From NCBI GenBank assembly GCA_964492185.1, contig CAZBJH010000005.1, forward strand, positions 1 to 58,933: a DNA stretch of 58,933 nt. Reading direction: 5' to 3'. The stretch comes from JAFGSZ01 sp964492185. GTDB lineage: Bacteria; Bacteroidota; Bacteroidia; Bacteroidales; UBA10428. The position numbers and the translations under genes were made by a program. Positions within the stretch are counted from its first letter, which is position 1. The number at the start of each line of letters is the position of its first letter. Of this stretch, positions 8,307 through 16,855 are shown in pieces. Under the pieces are notes generated by a model, which was given only the letters and a program-made list of their open reading frames with translations, did not search any database and was not told the origin of the DNA.

Positions 8307-9344
8307 TCACACCAATATAATATTATGTTTTTTACATTCATCGATCATTTCCCTGGGCCAGATGCTGGACTGGATCTCTCCGATATGGGCCTTACGCAGG
8401 AAGTACATGCATAATCGTGATTGTCCTATACCTCCGCCAATCGATTCAGGCAATTCACCTTTAAGCAAACGCTGATGAAAATTCAAATCTTTTCTGTCTT
8501 CGCTTTTGGTCAATTCCAACTGTTTCGTCAATGCACTTCTGTCCACCCTGATCCCCATGGATGATATTTCAAATGCTATCTCAAGCACCGGGTTCCATAA
8601 AATAATATCTCCGTTAAGGCCTTTGTATCCATTAACTGTCGGGGTAGACCAGTCGTCATAATCCGGTGCACGCCCGTCATGAATTTTACCGTCAGGCAGC
8701 AAACCACCAATACCGATCAAGAATATTGCACCGTATTCCCTGGCGGCTTTTGCTTCTCTCTGTGAAGGTGTGAGGTCAGGCCATTCTTTTTGTAATTCCT
8801 CAGTATGAAGAAAAGTGATCTTTTCAGGCAATAATGGTTCTATAGCAGCATAATGTTCATAAACAACAAATTCGGTCCTCTTGAATACTTCATATATCTT
8901 GTTCACAATAAACTTCAAAAAACCAAGATCTCTTTCGGACGGATCAATTACCCTCTCCCAATCCCACTGATCAACATATAAGGAATGAAGGTTAGTCAGA
9001 TCTTCATCCGGGCGAATGGCATTCATGTCTGTATAAATACCCATTCCTTTTTGTATCTCATAATCGGCAAGCGCTATCCGTTTCCATTTGGCCAGTGAAT
9101 TGACGACCTCGGCTACCGATTCATTCATATCCTTTATCGGGAAAGATACTTTTCGCTCTACACCGTTCAGGTCATCATTAATGCCGGTTCCCTTCAATAC
9201 GAATAAAGGAGCCGTCACACGTCTGAGGCGTAATTCGGAGGATAAGTTTTCCTGAAAAGAATCTTTAACCAGTTTTATGGCTTTTTCTGTCTGTTTCAGA
9301 TCCAGTGCACTTTTGTAACCAGGGGGAATAATAAGTTTTGTCAT
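8307..9344 (-). CDS. asnA: Aspartate-ammonia ligase AsnA
   Basis: 345 aa, the usual AsnA length. Recognisable segments are RLRRVTAPLFVLKGTGINDD and SFPIKDMNES, HSLYVDQWDWERVI, IFLIGIGGLLPDGKIHDGRAPDYDDW (its ends) and, near the C-terminus, SIGGGIGQSRLCMYFLRKAHIGE, a class II aminoacyl-tRNA-synthetase-like motif 3 with the ATP-binding Arg. It makes asparagine from aspartate, ammonia and ATP. The divergent neighbour is an Lrp/AsnC regulator, the same pairing as asnA/asnC in enterobacteria, so control by that regulator is likely. Confidence 0.96.
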   Translation of the reverse strand: MTKLIIPPGYKSALDLKQTEKAIKLVKDSFQENLSSELRLRRVTAPLFVLKGTGINDDLNGVERKVSFPIKDMNESVAEVVNSLAKWKRIALADYEIQKGMGIYTDMNAIRPDEDLTNLHSLYVDQWDWERVIDPSERDLGFLKFIVNKIYEVFKRTEFVVYEHYAAIEPLLPEKITFLHTEELQKEWPDLTPSQREAKAAREYGAIFLIGIGGLLPDGKIHDGRAPDYDDWSTPTVNGYKGLNGDIILWNPVLEIAFEISSMGIRVDRSALTKQLELTKSEDRKDLNFHQRLLKGELPESIGGGIGQSRLCMYFLRKAHIGEIQSSIWPREMIDECKKHNIILV

Positions 9345-9441
9345 AGCTTTTATCTTATTTAATTAATAATATTTTCATAATACAAAGTTACTGTTTTCAA
9401 TAAAATGTAAAAATTAATTTTATATTTTTATTCTTTTTTTA

Positions 9442-9449
9442 TATATTTG
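9442..9449 (+). promoter_or_regulatory. Candidate -7 box for asnC-type regulator
   Basis: TATATTTG is a full match to TAnnTTTG and lies 61 nt before the ATG. It sits in a very AT-rich divergent region of about 165 nt shared with asnA, which is where an AsnC-type protein would bind. Confidence 0.5.
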
Positions 9450-9510
9450 ATATCATTTTAAAACTTATTTATGCTTTTTACTTAATATATTTAATTCAAT
9501 AACCTTTATT

Positions 9511-9987
9511 ATGACAGATAGATTTCAAATTGATAGCCTGGACAGAAAAATACTTTCCATACTTACCAGGAATGCCAGGGCTCCGTTCCTTGAGGTTGCA
9601 CGTGAGTGCGGTGTTTCAGGTGCGGCAATTCATCAGCGTGTGCAGCGATTAACCCGTCTGGGCATTATTTCCGGTTCACAATTTAACGTGGAGCCAAAAA
9701 AGCTGGGGTACCATACTTGCGCGTATATCGGCATTTATCTTGAGAATGCCGCTTTATTTCACGATGTTTCAGTAAAGCTGAAAAATATACCGGAAATAAC
9801 CCAATGTCATTATACTACAGGGCAATATGCAATGTTTGTAAAAGTGTTTGCTAAAGATAATGAACATCTGCGCGAGGTACTTGCAGATAAAATACAGTCA
9901 ATCAATGGATTATCAAGAACTGAAACATTCATATCCCTTGAAGTCATGATTGACAGGCAATTGCCGGTTACTGAAGAAAAAGGATAA
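9511..9987 (+). CDS. Lrp/AsnC-family transcriptional regulator
   Basis: 158 aa. The N-terminal winged HTH (LDRKILSILTRNARAPFLEVARECGVSGAAIHQRV, residues about 9-45) is typical of Lrp/AsnC. The C-terminal RAM ligand-binding domain follows (CAYIGIYLEN, EITQCHYTTGQYAMFVKV). Divergence from asnA supports control of asparagine synthesis, probably in response to asparagine or another amino acid. That role is inferred from position and family. Five Lrp-like features are clear, so the family call is firm. Confidence 0.92.
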   Translation: MTDRFQIDSLDRKILSILTRNARAPFLEVARECGVSGAAIHQRVQRLTRLGIISGSQFNVEPKKLGYHTCAYIGIYLENAALFHDVSVKLKNIPEITQCHYTTGQYAMFVKVFAKDNEHLREVLADKIQSINGLSRTETFISLEVMIDRQLPVTEEKG

Positions 9988-10015
9988 AAGATATGGAAGC
10001 AATGCAAATTAAAAT

Positions 10016-10179
10016 AGTGTCGGTCTATAAAGTAAGCAAAATGTTAGCCTTTCATGTGTCTGTTCAGAAAGTGCCATTTGCAAGGCTTGCGCAGTCCGAA
10101 AATGCGGAGTTTACTTGTCGTAAATGAGCAATTTTCGGACAAGCGTAACGCAGCAAATGGGACTTTATGGACAGACACT
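10016..10179 (+). mobile_element. MITE type 1, copy A (164 bp), TSD AAAT
   Basis: The element starts AGTGTCGGTCTATAAAGT and ends ACTTTATGGACAGACACT, so its ends are inverted repeats of about 18 bp. It is flanked on both sides by AAAT (10012-10015 and 10180-10183), read as a 4-bp target duplication. The right two-thirds is an imperfect palindrome (CCATTTGC...GCAAATGG; GTCCGAAAAT...ATTTTCGGAC). Its right end plus the duplication supplies the TAG stop codon of rlmB. It has no coding capacity. Confidence 0.85.
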
Positions 10180-10924
10180 AAATACCTTTTCGTTGCCTCA
10201 CCATTTCATACATAATTATCCCCGAGGCAACACTTACATTCAGTGAATTCAAGGATCCGGATAATGGAATATTTATCTGATTGTCAGACAATTTTAATAG
10301 CACCGGTGATATACCTCTGTCCTCCGCGCCAAGCACCAGGGCCGAAGGATGTGAAAAATCCGCCTTCAGGAAAGATTCTGATGCTTTTTCGTTTGCAGCA
10401 AAGATCCGGATTCCCGAGTTTTTCAAAAAAACTATTGTTTCTTTCATGTTTTTAACCCTGCATACAGATATATGGTTAAGGGCCCCTGCCGAGGTTTTTA
10501 TTGCATCCGCGTTAATCCTGGCCGAGCCGCTCTCAGGAATGATCAGGGCATCGGCTCCCATACACTCGGCAGTACGGGCTATCGCACCAAAATTGCGTAC
10601 ATCGGTAACCCCGTCAAGCACAATCAGATAAGGAATGCGCCCCGCCTCATACAACATCGGAATGATCTCTTCAATATTTTTAAATTCAACTAGAGCTACA
10701 AGTGCAACCACACCCTGGTGATTCTTTCTTGTAAAACGGTTCAAACGCTCCTCAGGAACCCACTGATATGGTATGCCGAATTGTTTGAGCAAACCGGCAA
10801 GATCATTTGCAGACCTTCCTTTAATGCCCGCTTTCAAAAAAACCCGGTCAAGCTCCCTGCCGCTTTTTATAGCTTCGATTACCGGGTGCAGGCCATAAAT
10901 AATTTCAGATTCTGATTTTGACAT
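10178..10924 (-). CDS. rlmB: 23S rRNA 2'-O-methyltransferase RlmB (TrmH/SpoU family)
   Basis: 248 aa. The N-terminal L30e-like substrate-binding part (IIYGLHPVIEAIKSGRELD) is followed by the knotted SPOUT domain with its three motifs: DGVTDVRNFGAIARTAE, LVLGAEDRGIS and IPLSGSLNSLNVSVASGI. Family members methylate the ribose of G2251 of 23S rRNA using SAM. The stop codon TAG is formed by the duplicated target ATTT plus the first two bases of a MITE, so the original 3' end was probably altered by that insertion by a few codons at most. It lies 8 nt downstream of the GWxTD gene and is probably co-transcribed with it. Confidence 0.93.
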   Translation of the reverse strand: MSKSESEIIYGLHPVIEAIKSGRELDRVFLKAGIKGRSANDLAGLLKQFGIPYQWVPEERLNRFTRKNHQGVVALVALVEFKNIEEIIPMLYEAGRIPYLIVLDGVTDVRNFGAIARTAECMGADALIIPESGSARINADAIKTSAGALNHISVCRVKNMKETIVFLKNSGIRIFAANEKASESFLKADFSHPSALVLGAEDRGISPVLLKLSDNQINIPLSGSLNSLNVSVASGIIMYEMVRQRKGI

Positions 10925-10932
10925 ATAATTTA

Positions 10933-12204
10933 TTAAAATACAGACACATTACCATTTCTCCATGCATCTACAGCTTCACGCCAGTGCCAGTCATAACTGT
11001 CAGACCGCTGAAGAATAAAATTATTAACAGTGTAAGGTGAATACTTGTAATTAAAGGTAAAGGTAACAGACGAAGAATTTCCTTTACGGTAGTAGATCCA
11101 TTCTTCCGTACCTCTTGCACGCCACAAATTATCGGGTGGACCGTAAACAATATAGATCATACCCCGATCGGTTTTCCATCCGGGCTTATTGGAGGTAAAA
11201 TAGTAATTGGCAAAATACACCCTGTTATAGTACACGCGAATCAACTCCCTTGCTTTTTCAGGGCTTCCCGCGATATCCAGCCAGAAATTATCGACTGCCA
11301 GTTTAAGATTACCTGAATTGATAATTTCCTGATACTGAACCGAAGTAGTGATATAGGCAAGGGGCTCTGCCAGATCCCGGGGAGCTTCCACCTTCGGAAA
11401 ACTTTCCCCGTAATTAAATACAGACAGCCCTCCCTGGACCGTTGTATCAAACCGGAAAAAATACATTCCCTCATAACTCAGCTGATATGCCTTTTCCCGG
11501 CTGTATGGCAACACCCAGATACTATCCGGACGTTGATAATAACTATCTTCCGACGCAGGTGAAAATGTAGGTTGCGGCAATGGCAGGTCTTCTGAATAAT
11601 AACTGACATACAGTTTATTAAAAAGCGATTCACGATGATCGATTGTGAACAGACTGTTATTCACCACATAAGGAGAAAACAGCGGAGTACCTTCCTTATC
11701 TTTCACCATGAAATTTTGCTGAGAAAATATTGTCATTTTGTCAACCATCATGTATTTGACATTCTTATGCCTTCTTATCTTATCCACTGCCCTAATTCTT
11801 AACTCGTACAGCTTTCCGGTATCGGCCCGGAAATACATCCGGGTAATAAAAGGCTTTGATGCAACATCACGATTAAGCCGGTAATTAAAGGATGAGCTGT
11901 CAACAAGCTCTGCCTTACCGCGATCAGTAATCTCATAAACTTCAAGTAAGACATCAAGCTTTGCCTCGAACTCACCCGAAACATTAGCCTGACTGAACAA
12001 TAACTCGGACGGGAAATATTTTGCAAATAAAACCGAACGAGTCACCGATTCGTGATAAACAGTATATGCAGGATGTAATCTTGAACTGCCCGGATTATAT
12101 GTATCCGACAGGTTAGTCCGCTGCCTGCTCATTTTAAGAGGAGCATTGCAGGCAGTAAACATAAATATAATAATTACTAAATTGTACCTGAAAGACTGGT
12201 TCAT
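10933..12204 (-). CDS. GWxTD-domain lipoprotein
   Basis: 423 aa. The signal peptide ends FMFTAC, a lipobox, so an envelope lipoprotein is predicted. The last 90 residues carry the GWxTD domain with its name-giving motif (KPGWKTDRGMIYIVYGPPD) and TEEWIYY, as in a family found mainly in Bacteroidota. The middle is beta-rich and unrecognised. Function is unknown; a role in envelope biogenesis is only a guess. It precedes rlmB with an 8-nt gap. Confidence 0.85.
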   Translation of the reverse strand: MNQSFRYNLVIIIFMFTACNAPLKMSRQRTNLSDTYNPGSSRLHPAYTVYHESVTRSVLFAKYFPSELLFSQANVSGEFEAKLDVLLEVYEITDRGKAELVDSSSFNYRLNRDVASKPFITRMYFRADTGKLYELRIRAVDKIRRHKNVKYMMVDKMTIFSQQNFMVKDKEGTPLFSPYVVNNSLFTIDHRESLFNKLYVSYYSEDLPLPQPTFSPASEDSYYQRPDSIWVLPYSREKAYQLSYEGMYFFRFDTTVQGGLSVFNYGESFPKVEAPRDLAEPLAYITTSVQYQEIINSGNLKLAVDNFWLDIAGSPEKARELIRVYYNRVYFANYYFTSNKPGWKTDRGMIYIVYGPPDNLWRARGTEEWIYYRKGNSSSVTFTFNYKYSPYTVNNFILQRSDSYDWHWREAVDAWRNGNVSVF

Positions 12205-12339
12205 TTTCTGTTTTTCGTCTTTTGATAAAGATACTTATTTTCCGTATGCTTTACAACCACCTGCCGGGAGACCCCTAACCGCTGAGCTCTTTATGAAGAT
12301 GAACTGCCGGGCCATATACCCACCGTGCTTTTGTCTGAA

Positions 12340-12394
12340 TATAACCTGTATTATTCATGCCCCAAACCTGGGGCAAGAATAATTACGGGTTATA
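12340..12394. repeat. 55-nt near-perfect palindrome
   Basis: Nested arms pair almost throughout: TATAACC/GGTTATA, ATTATTC/GAATAAT and TGCCCCA/TGGGGCA around an AACC loop. It lies 42 nt beyond the ABC-F stop and 136 nt upstream of the GWxTD start, both on the minus strand. No T run follows, so it is not a classic intrinsic terminator. Confidence 0.6.
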
Positions 12395-12406
12395 ATATGC
12401 ATATCC

Positions 12407-12449
12407 AGTGTCCGTCTATAAAGTAGCCAAAATGTTCAACCGGACATGT
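12407..12449 (+). mobile_element. MITE type 1 left-end fragment
   Basis: AGTGTCCGTCTATAAAGTAG and the following CAAAATGTTCAACCGGACAT match the left 40 bp of the type 1 elements (compare 26034 and the inverted copy at 16681). The rest of the element is missing. The fragment overlaps the last codons and stop of the ABC-F gene. Confidence 0.7.
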
Positions 12450-14385
12450 CATTTGAAAAAGACTCATATTCATGATGAAGAAACTCCCATATTTTCATTT
12501 TATCCTCCAGTTTGTGTTTTGCCTTTTCATATGCAGCATAAAAATCGTGATCAGGAGGTTCTTCTTTCCCGGCTTTCTTTATTATCTGATCATTCATTTC
12601 CTCTATAACAGATTCCAGCTTTTCGATCTCATGTTCAATTTTATTTATCCGATCATTCATTTTCCGGAGTTTACGGTCATATTCCTTCCTTTGCAGAAAT
12701 TCATCCTTGTTCTTACCCTTACTTACAGAGCCCTGTTTTGCAATAATCTCTTTTTCAAGTTCCAGCTCATGCAGGGTATCTATCTTTTTCTTTTTCAGAA
12801 AATCGTATATTCCACCCCTGAATTCCTTAACTTTTTTGTTATCAAATTCATAAAGTCGCTCTGTTAATCCGTCAAGGAATTCCCTGTCATGAGAAACAAG
12901 AATGAGCGTTCCGTCATAAGCCAGCAGAGCTTGTTTCAATATGTCTTTCGAGTGCATATCAAGGTGATTGGTCGGTTCATCGAGTACCAGCAAGTTATAT
13001 GGCTGTAGCAATAACCTGGCCAGGGCAAGCCGTGAACGTTCACCCCCCGAAAGCACTTTCACCTTTTTATCAACATCCTCTCCGCTAAATAAAAAAGCAC
13101 CAAGGATATCTCGTATTTTTGTCCTGACCTCTCCCACCGCGGCTTCATCAATAGTATTGAACACTGTTTTGTTCTCATCCATCAATTCGTCCTGGTTCTG
13201 TGCAAAATACCCCGTACTTATGTTGATGCCGGTACGGGCCTCACCAGCATAATCAAGCCGGCCCATGATGATCTTTGTCAAAGTGGTTTTTCCTGAGCCG
13301 TTTTTCCCGACAAAAGCTACCCGTTCGCCACGCTCGATAACCATATCGATTGAATGAAGAACTTCCTTATTGTCATAGCTTTTTGACAGGCCTTTAGCTT
13401 CAAAAACAACTTTACCCGAACGTGGTGCAGGAGGAAATTTCAATTTTATTGCTGATTTATCTTCTTCCTCCACCTCTGTCACATCCATCTTTTCCAACTG
13501 CTTTATCCTTGACTGCACCTGTACAGCCTTTGTCGCTTTATAACGAAAACGGTTAATAAACTCACGTGTATCCTCGATCTTTTTCTGCTGATTCCTGTAT
13601 GAGGCCAGCTGACTCTCACGGCGTTCCTTTCTCTGAACAATATAATCCGAATAAGAAACATTGTAATCATAGATATTACCGAGAGATATCTCAATTGTCC
13701 TGTTTGTCACGGCATCGAGGAAAGCACGGTCATGCGAAACCAGGATAACTGCCCCGTTGTAGTTTTGCAAAAAATCTTCCAGCCATTGAATAGACAATAT
13801 ATCAAGGTGATTGGTAGGTTCATCAAGCAGAAGAATATCGGGATTTTTCATGAGTATTTTTGCCAGTTCGAGCCTCATTCTCCATCCCCCGCTAAAGGTG
13901 GCTGTAGGCCGGTTAAAGTCATCCGGGTCAAACCCAAGCCCTTTCAGTGTTTGTTCGGCCCTGACCTCACGGCTGTTCCCACCCAGCATATCAAAACGTT
14001 CGGTTTTCACCGAAAGCTGTTCAATCAAACGCATATATTCCTTCGATTCATAATCATCACGCACGGCGATCAGGTTATTCAGCCTGTCAATTTCTCTTTG
14101 AAGAACATTGATCTCATCAAAAGCAGTGAGCGCGTCTTCAAATAAAGTTGTACTGTCTTTAATCACCATTTGCTGAGACAGATATCCCTGTTTACAGTCT
14201 TTCGGTATCACCACTTCACCTTCATCAGGACGTACCTCTCCTATAAAGGTCTTCAGCAAGGTGGTTTTGCCGGCACCGTTCTTACCTGTAAGTCCGATCC
14301 TGTCCCTGGGATTAACCAGGAATGTTACATCTTTAAAGATCGTCCTTCCATGAAATCTTATTCCGAGATTTTCTACCGCGATCAT
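12436..14385 (-). CDS. ABC-F family ATPase (Uup/YdiF-like)
   Basis: 649 aa with two ABC cassettes and no membrane segments. The first has Walker A GLTGKNGAGKTTL, signature FSGGWRMRLELAKIL and Walker B DILLLDEPTNHLD. The second has GKNGSGKTTL, LSGGERSRLALARLL and LLVLDEPTNHLD. The interdomain linker (YRNQQKKIEDTREFINRFRYKA) and the C-terminal coiled coil (about 540-640) are typical of ABC-F proteins, which act on the ribosome. The final codons, including the TGA stop, coincide with a MITE end fragment, so the extreme C-terminus is a recent replacement. It is divergent from rlmD. Confidence 0.93.
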   Translation of the reverse strand: MIAVENLGIRFHGRTIFKDVTFLVNPRDRIGLTGKNGAGKTTLLKTFIGEVRPDEGEVVIPKDCKQGYLSQQMVIKDSTTLFEDALTAFDEINVLQREIDRLNNLIAVRDDYESKEYMRLIEQLSVKTERFDMLGGNSREVRAEQTLKGLGFDPDDFNRPTATFSGGWRMRLELAKILMKNPDILLLDEPTNHLDILSIQWLEDFLQNYNGAVILVSHDRAFLDAVTNRTIEISLGNIYDYNVSYSDYIVQRKERRESQLASYRNQQKKIEDTREFINRFRYKATKAVQVQSRIKQLEKMDVTEVEEEDKSAIKLKFPPAPRSGKVVFEAKGLSKSYDNKEVLHSIDMVIERGERVAFVGKNGSGKTTLTKIIMGRLDYAGEARTGINISTGYFAQNQDELMDENKTVFNTIDEAAVGEVRTKIRDILGAFLFSGEDVDKKVKVLSGGERSRLALARLLLQPYNLLVLDEPTNHLDMHSKDILKQALLAYDGTLILVSHDREFLDGLTERLYEFDNKKVKEFRGGIYDFLKKKKIDTLHELELEKEIIAKQGSVSKGKNKDEFLQRKEYDRKLRKMNDRINKIEHEIEKLESVIEEMNDQIIKKAGKEEPPDHDFYAAYEKAKHKLEDKMKIWEFLHHEYESFSNDMSG

Positions 14386-14489
14386 AATTACGGCTGCAAA
14401 AATAATTCAAAAAAAGCAGGAATCATAATAAGTTAACAGGAGGCATTTGGTAATAATCCTTTATCTTTACCTTTTGAATCAGACATATC

Positions 14490-15908
14490 ATGAGAAAACG
14501 ACGCAGGAGAAAAAATCTGCCGGTACTTGAACAGATGAAAGTGCTGGATGTCGCATCCGAAGGTAAAGCTATCGCACGTCACGATAACAAAGTGGTATTT
14601 ATAAACAACGTTGTGCCCGGGGATGTGGTTGACATACAGCTTACCCGACAGCAAACCAATTTTCTCGAGGGTTACCCGGTGAAATTTCACAGCTATTCGG
14701 ATATTCGCGTTAAACCTTTTTGTGAACATTTTGGGGTATGCGGTGGTTGCAAATGGCAACATCTTCCCTACGGGGAACAACTTAAATATAAAGAAAAGCA
14801 GGTTACTGAAACTTTAAGCCGGATAGGAAAAATAAAGATCCCTAAATGTAACCCTATTCTACCTTCCGACAAGACGATGTATTACCGTAATAAACTGGAG
14901 TATACCTTTGCAACCAGCCGCTGGCTAAACAAAGATGAAATCAGTACCGGAGATGATATAAACAACAGGAATGCACTCGGATTTCATATACCCGGTAAGT
15001 TTGACCGTGTGCTTGATATCAATAATTGTTATTTGCAGGAGGATCCTTCTAATGACATCAGGCTCGCGTTTCGTGAATTTGCAAACGAAAACAACTATTC
15101 GTTTTACGATATCCGGAAAAAACAGGGCTTTCTCCGCAATCTGATCATCCGGAACACCACACTTGGTGAAGTGATGGTTATTCTTTCTGTTCATGAAAAT
15201 GACCAGGACAAGATTGATAGTATACTTTCTTTTATAGGTAATCGTTTTCGTGAGATCACCTCTCTGATGTATGTGATCAACTTTAAGGCCAACGATACGA
15301 TCAATGATCTGAATATTCATTTATTCAACGGAAAGGAATTTATTACAGAGGAAATGGATGGGATTAAATTCCGGATCGGGCCTAAATCATTTTTCCAGAC
15401 AAATTCACGCCAGGCAAATAAAATGTATGATATTATACGCGATTATGCCCGGCTTACCGGAAAAGAAATTGTTTATGACCTGTATACAGGGACCGGGACA
15501 ATTGCCAATTATATTGCACGTGACTGCAAAAAAGTGGTGGGTATTGAATACATTCCTGAAGCTATTGAAGATGCAAAAAGTAATTCACGTATCAACGGTA
15601 TTAAAAACACGGAATTCTACGCGGGTGATATGAAAGATATGCTTACCCCGGTATTTGTCAGGGAAAAAGGTGAGCCGGATGTAATGATCGTTGATCCGCC
15701 ACGTGCAGGCATGCACGATAATGTTCTAAAAAGTCTGCTTTGGTGCCTTCCTGAAAGAATTGTATATGTGAGCTGCAACCCGGCAACCCAGGCCCGTGAT
15801 ATTAATGAATTAAGCATCAAGTACCGTCTGAATAAAATTCAACCCCTTGATATGTTCCCGCATACTCATCACGTGGAAAACATCGCTCTACTGGAGCTGA
15901 AATCATAG
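14490..15908 (+). CDS. rlmD: 23S rRNA m5U methyltransferase RlmD/RumA type
   Basis: 472 aa. A TRAM domain (about 10-65) is followed by the Fe-S cluster region: Cys78, Cys84 and Cys87 in CEHFGVCGGCKWQH plus a later Cys in NNCYLQE. The SAM-binding domain has VYDLYTGTGTIANYIA and VDPPRAGMHDNVLKSL. The catalytic Cys (about residue 429) lies in YVSCNPATQARDI. The family methylates C5 of a uridine in 23S rRNA (U1939 in E. coli). The exact target uridine cannot be read from the sequence. It appears monocistronic. Confidence 0.9.
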   Translation: MRKRRRRKNLPVLEQMKVLDVASEGKAIARHDNKVVFINNVVPGDVVDIQLTRQQTNFLEGYPVKFHSYSDIRVKPFCEHFGVCGGCKWQHLPYGEQLKYKEKQVTETLSRIGKIKIPKCNPILPSDKTMYYRNKLEYTFATSRWLNKDEISTGDDINNRNALGFHIPGKFDRVLDINNCYLQEDPSNDIRLAFREFANENNYSFYDIRKKQGFLRNLIIRNTTLGEVMVILSVHENDQDKIDSILSFIGNRFREITSLMYVINFKANDTINDLNIHLFNGKEFITEEMDGIKFRIGPKSFFQTNSRQANKMYDIIRDYARLTGKEIVYDLYTGTGTIANYIARDCKKVVGIEYIPEAIEDAKSNSRINGIKNTEFYAGDMKDMLTPVFVREKGEPDVMIVDPPRAGMHDNVLKSLLWCLPERIVYVSCNPATQARDINELSIKYRLNKIQPLDMFPHTHHVENIALLELKS

Positions 15909-16032
15909 CCTGTTTTATTATTGAAACCTTAAAGCTGCATTATTCAATAACAGGAATTTAAATTTTCATCCATTTTTACTAAGTACACCACATATTTTTT
16001 TTATAATTTGCATAACCAAAACCTTATATGAT

Positions 16033-16449
16033 ATGGACGGCTTTTTCCAGGGTGTTTTCCAGATTTTTTTCCTTATCGGTTATATTATTCTGTTTATTGT
16101 GTCAGTTATTATTCTCAAGCCGTTCCGTTTGCACAGAAAAAGGAAAAAATCTACTATTGCACTGAAGGCCAGCTACCTACTGTACCTGGCGTTATTTTTA
16201 GTATTTACTTATTTACTGCTTTTTGGCAATAAAGAACTGGCAGAAGATGAGATACCGTATGAAACACTTTTTAATATTCATTTTTTGTTTTTTCTTTCGG
16301 CGACTGTTATTCCGAATATTGGCATAATGATAAGGAAAAAAATAAAAAAAAACCGGATAGAATACAATGTTATCTTTTCCATCATCAACCTGACTTATAC
16401 TTTTTATCTTATGTTTTTATGTTTTTCCCGGCAATGGGCTTTGATGTGA
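16033..16449 (+). CDS. Small membrane protein of unknown function
   Basis: 138 aa with about four hydrophobic segments (GYIILFIVSVIIL, YLLYLALFLVFTYLLLF, IHFLFFLSATVIPNIGIM, NLTYTFYLMFLCF) separated by Lys/Arg-rich loops. I recognise no family motif. The open frame is continuous with a plausible start and codon use like that of its neighbours, so I take it as a real gene. Function is unknown. Confidence 0.6.
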   Translation: MDGFFQGVFQIFFLIGYIILFIVSVIILKPFRLHRKRKKSTIALKASYLLYLALFLVFTYLLLFGNKELAEDEIPYETLFNIHFLFFLSATVIPNIGIMIRKKIKKNRIEYNVIFSIINLTYTFYLMFLCFSRQWALM

Positions 16450-16516
16450 GAAGATATTGGTGAATTATTTTTTTGTTTCCTATTTGTTAAATAATTATGT
16501 AAATTGTTCTTTATTT

Positions 16517-16681
16517 TTTGTCTGTCCATAAAGTTCCATTTGCCGCGTTACGCTTGCCCGGAAATTGCTCATTTACGACAAGTAAATTCCGCTTTTTCGG
16601 ACCGCGAGATCCTTGCAAATTGAACTTTCTGAACAGACACATGTCCGGTTAAACATTTTGCCAACTATATAGACGGACTCT
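16517..16681 (-). mobile_element. MITE type 1, copy B1 (inverted)
   Basis: In reverse orientation it carries the full type 1 sequence, from AGAGTCCGTCTATATAGT (right side here) to the TGTCTGTCCATAAAGT end, whose first bases have decayed (TTTG instead of AGTG). The internal palindrome is present. Its right edge is directly followed by AAAT and then type 2 copy B2. A matching duplication on the left is not clear (ATTT). Confidence 0.75.
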
Positions 16682-16685
16682 AAAT

Positions 16686-16828
16686 AGTGTCCGTATATAA
16701 AGTCATAGTGTTTGTTCAAAATGTTCGGGATCAAGGCACGTGAACATTTTAAACCGCGGTATACTAAAGTATTTGAAGATTTAAAATGTGAGCAGCAACG
16801 CGGATAGCGGACATTATGGACAGACACT
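16686..16828 (+). mobile_element. MITE type 2, copy B2 (143 bp), TSD AAAT
   Basis: It begins AGTGTCCGTATATAAAGT and ends with the inverse of AGTGTCTGTCCATAA. AAAT flanks both sides (16682-16685, 16829-16832). The centre differs from type 1: CCGCGGTATACTAAAGTATT inside an ATTTTAAA/TTTAAAAT stem. It matches the 49236 copy over the whole 143 bp with about 17 differences by eye. It lies 28 nt before the tricorn-like gene and so forms part of that gene's upstream region. Confidence 0.8.
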
Positions 16829-16855
16829 AAATACACAAATTTAAATCAAAAAACC

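Noticed and set aside
16573..16836. An 87-codon open frame on the minus strand
   Set aside because: It lies almost wholly within the two MITE copies B1 and B2 and has no protein-like features; the frame is a by-product of the repeats.
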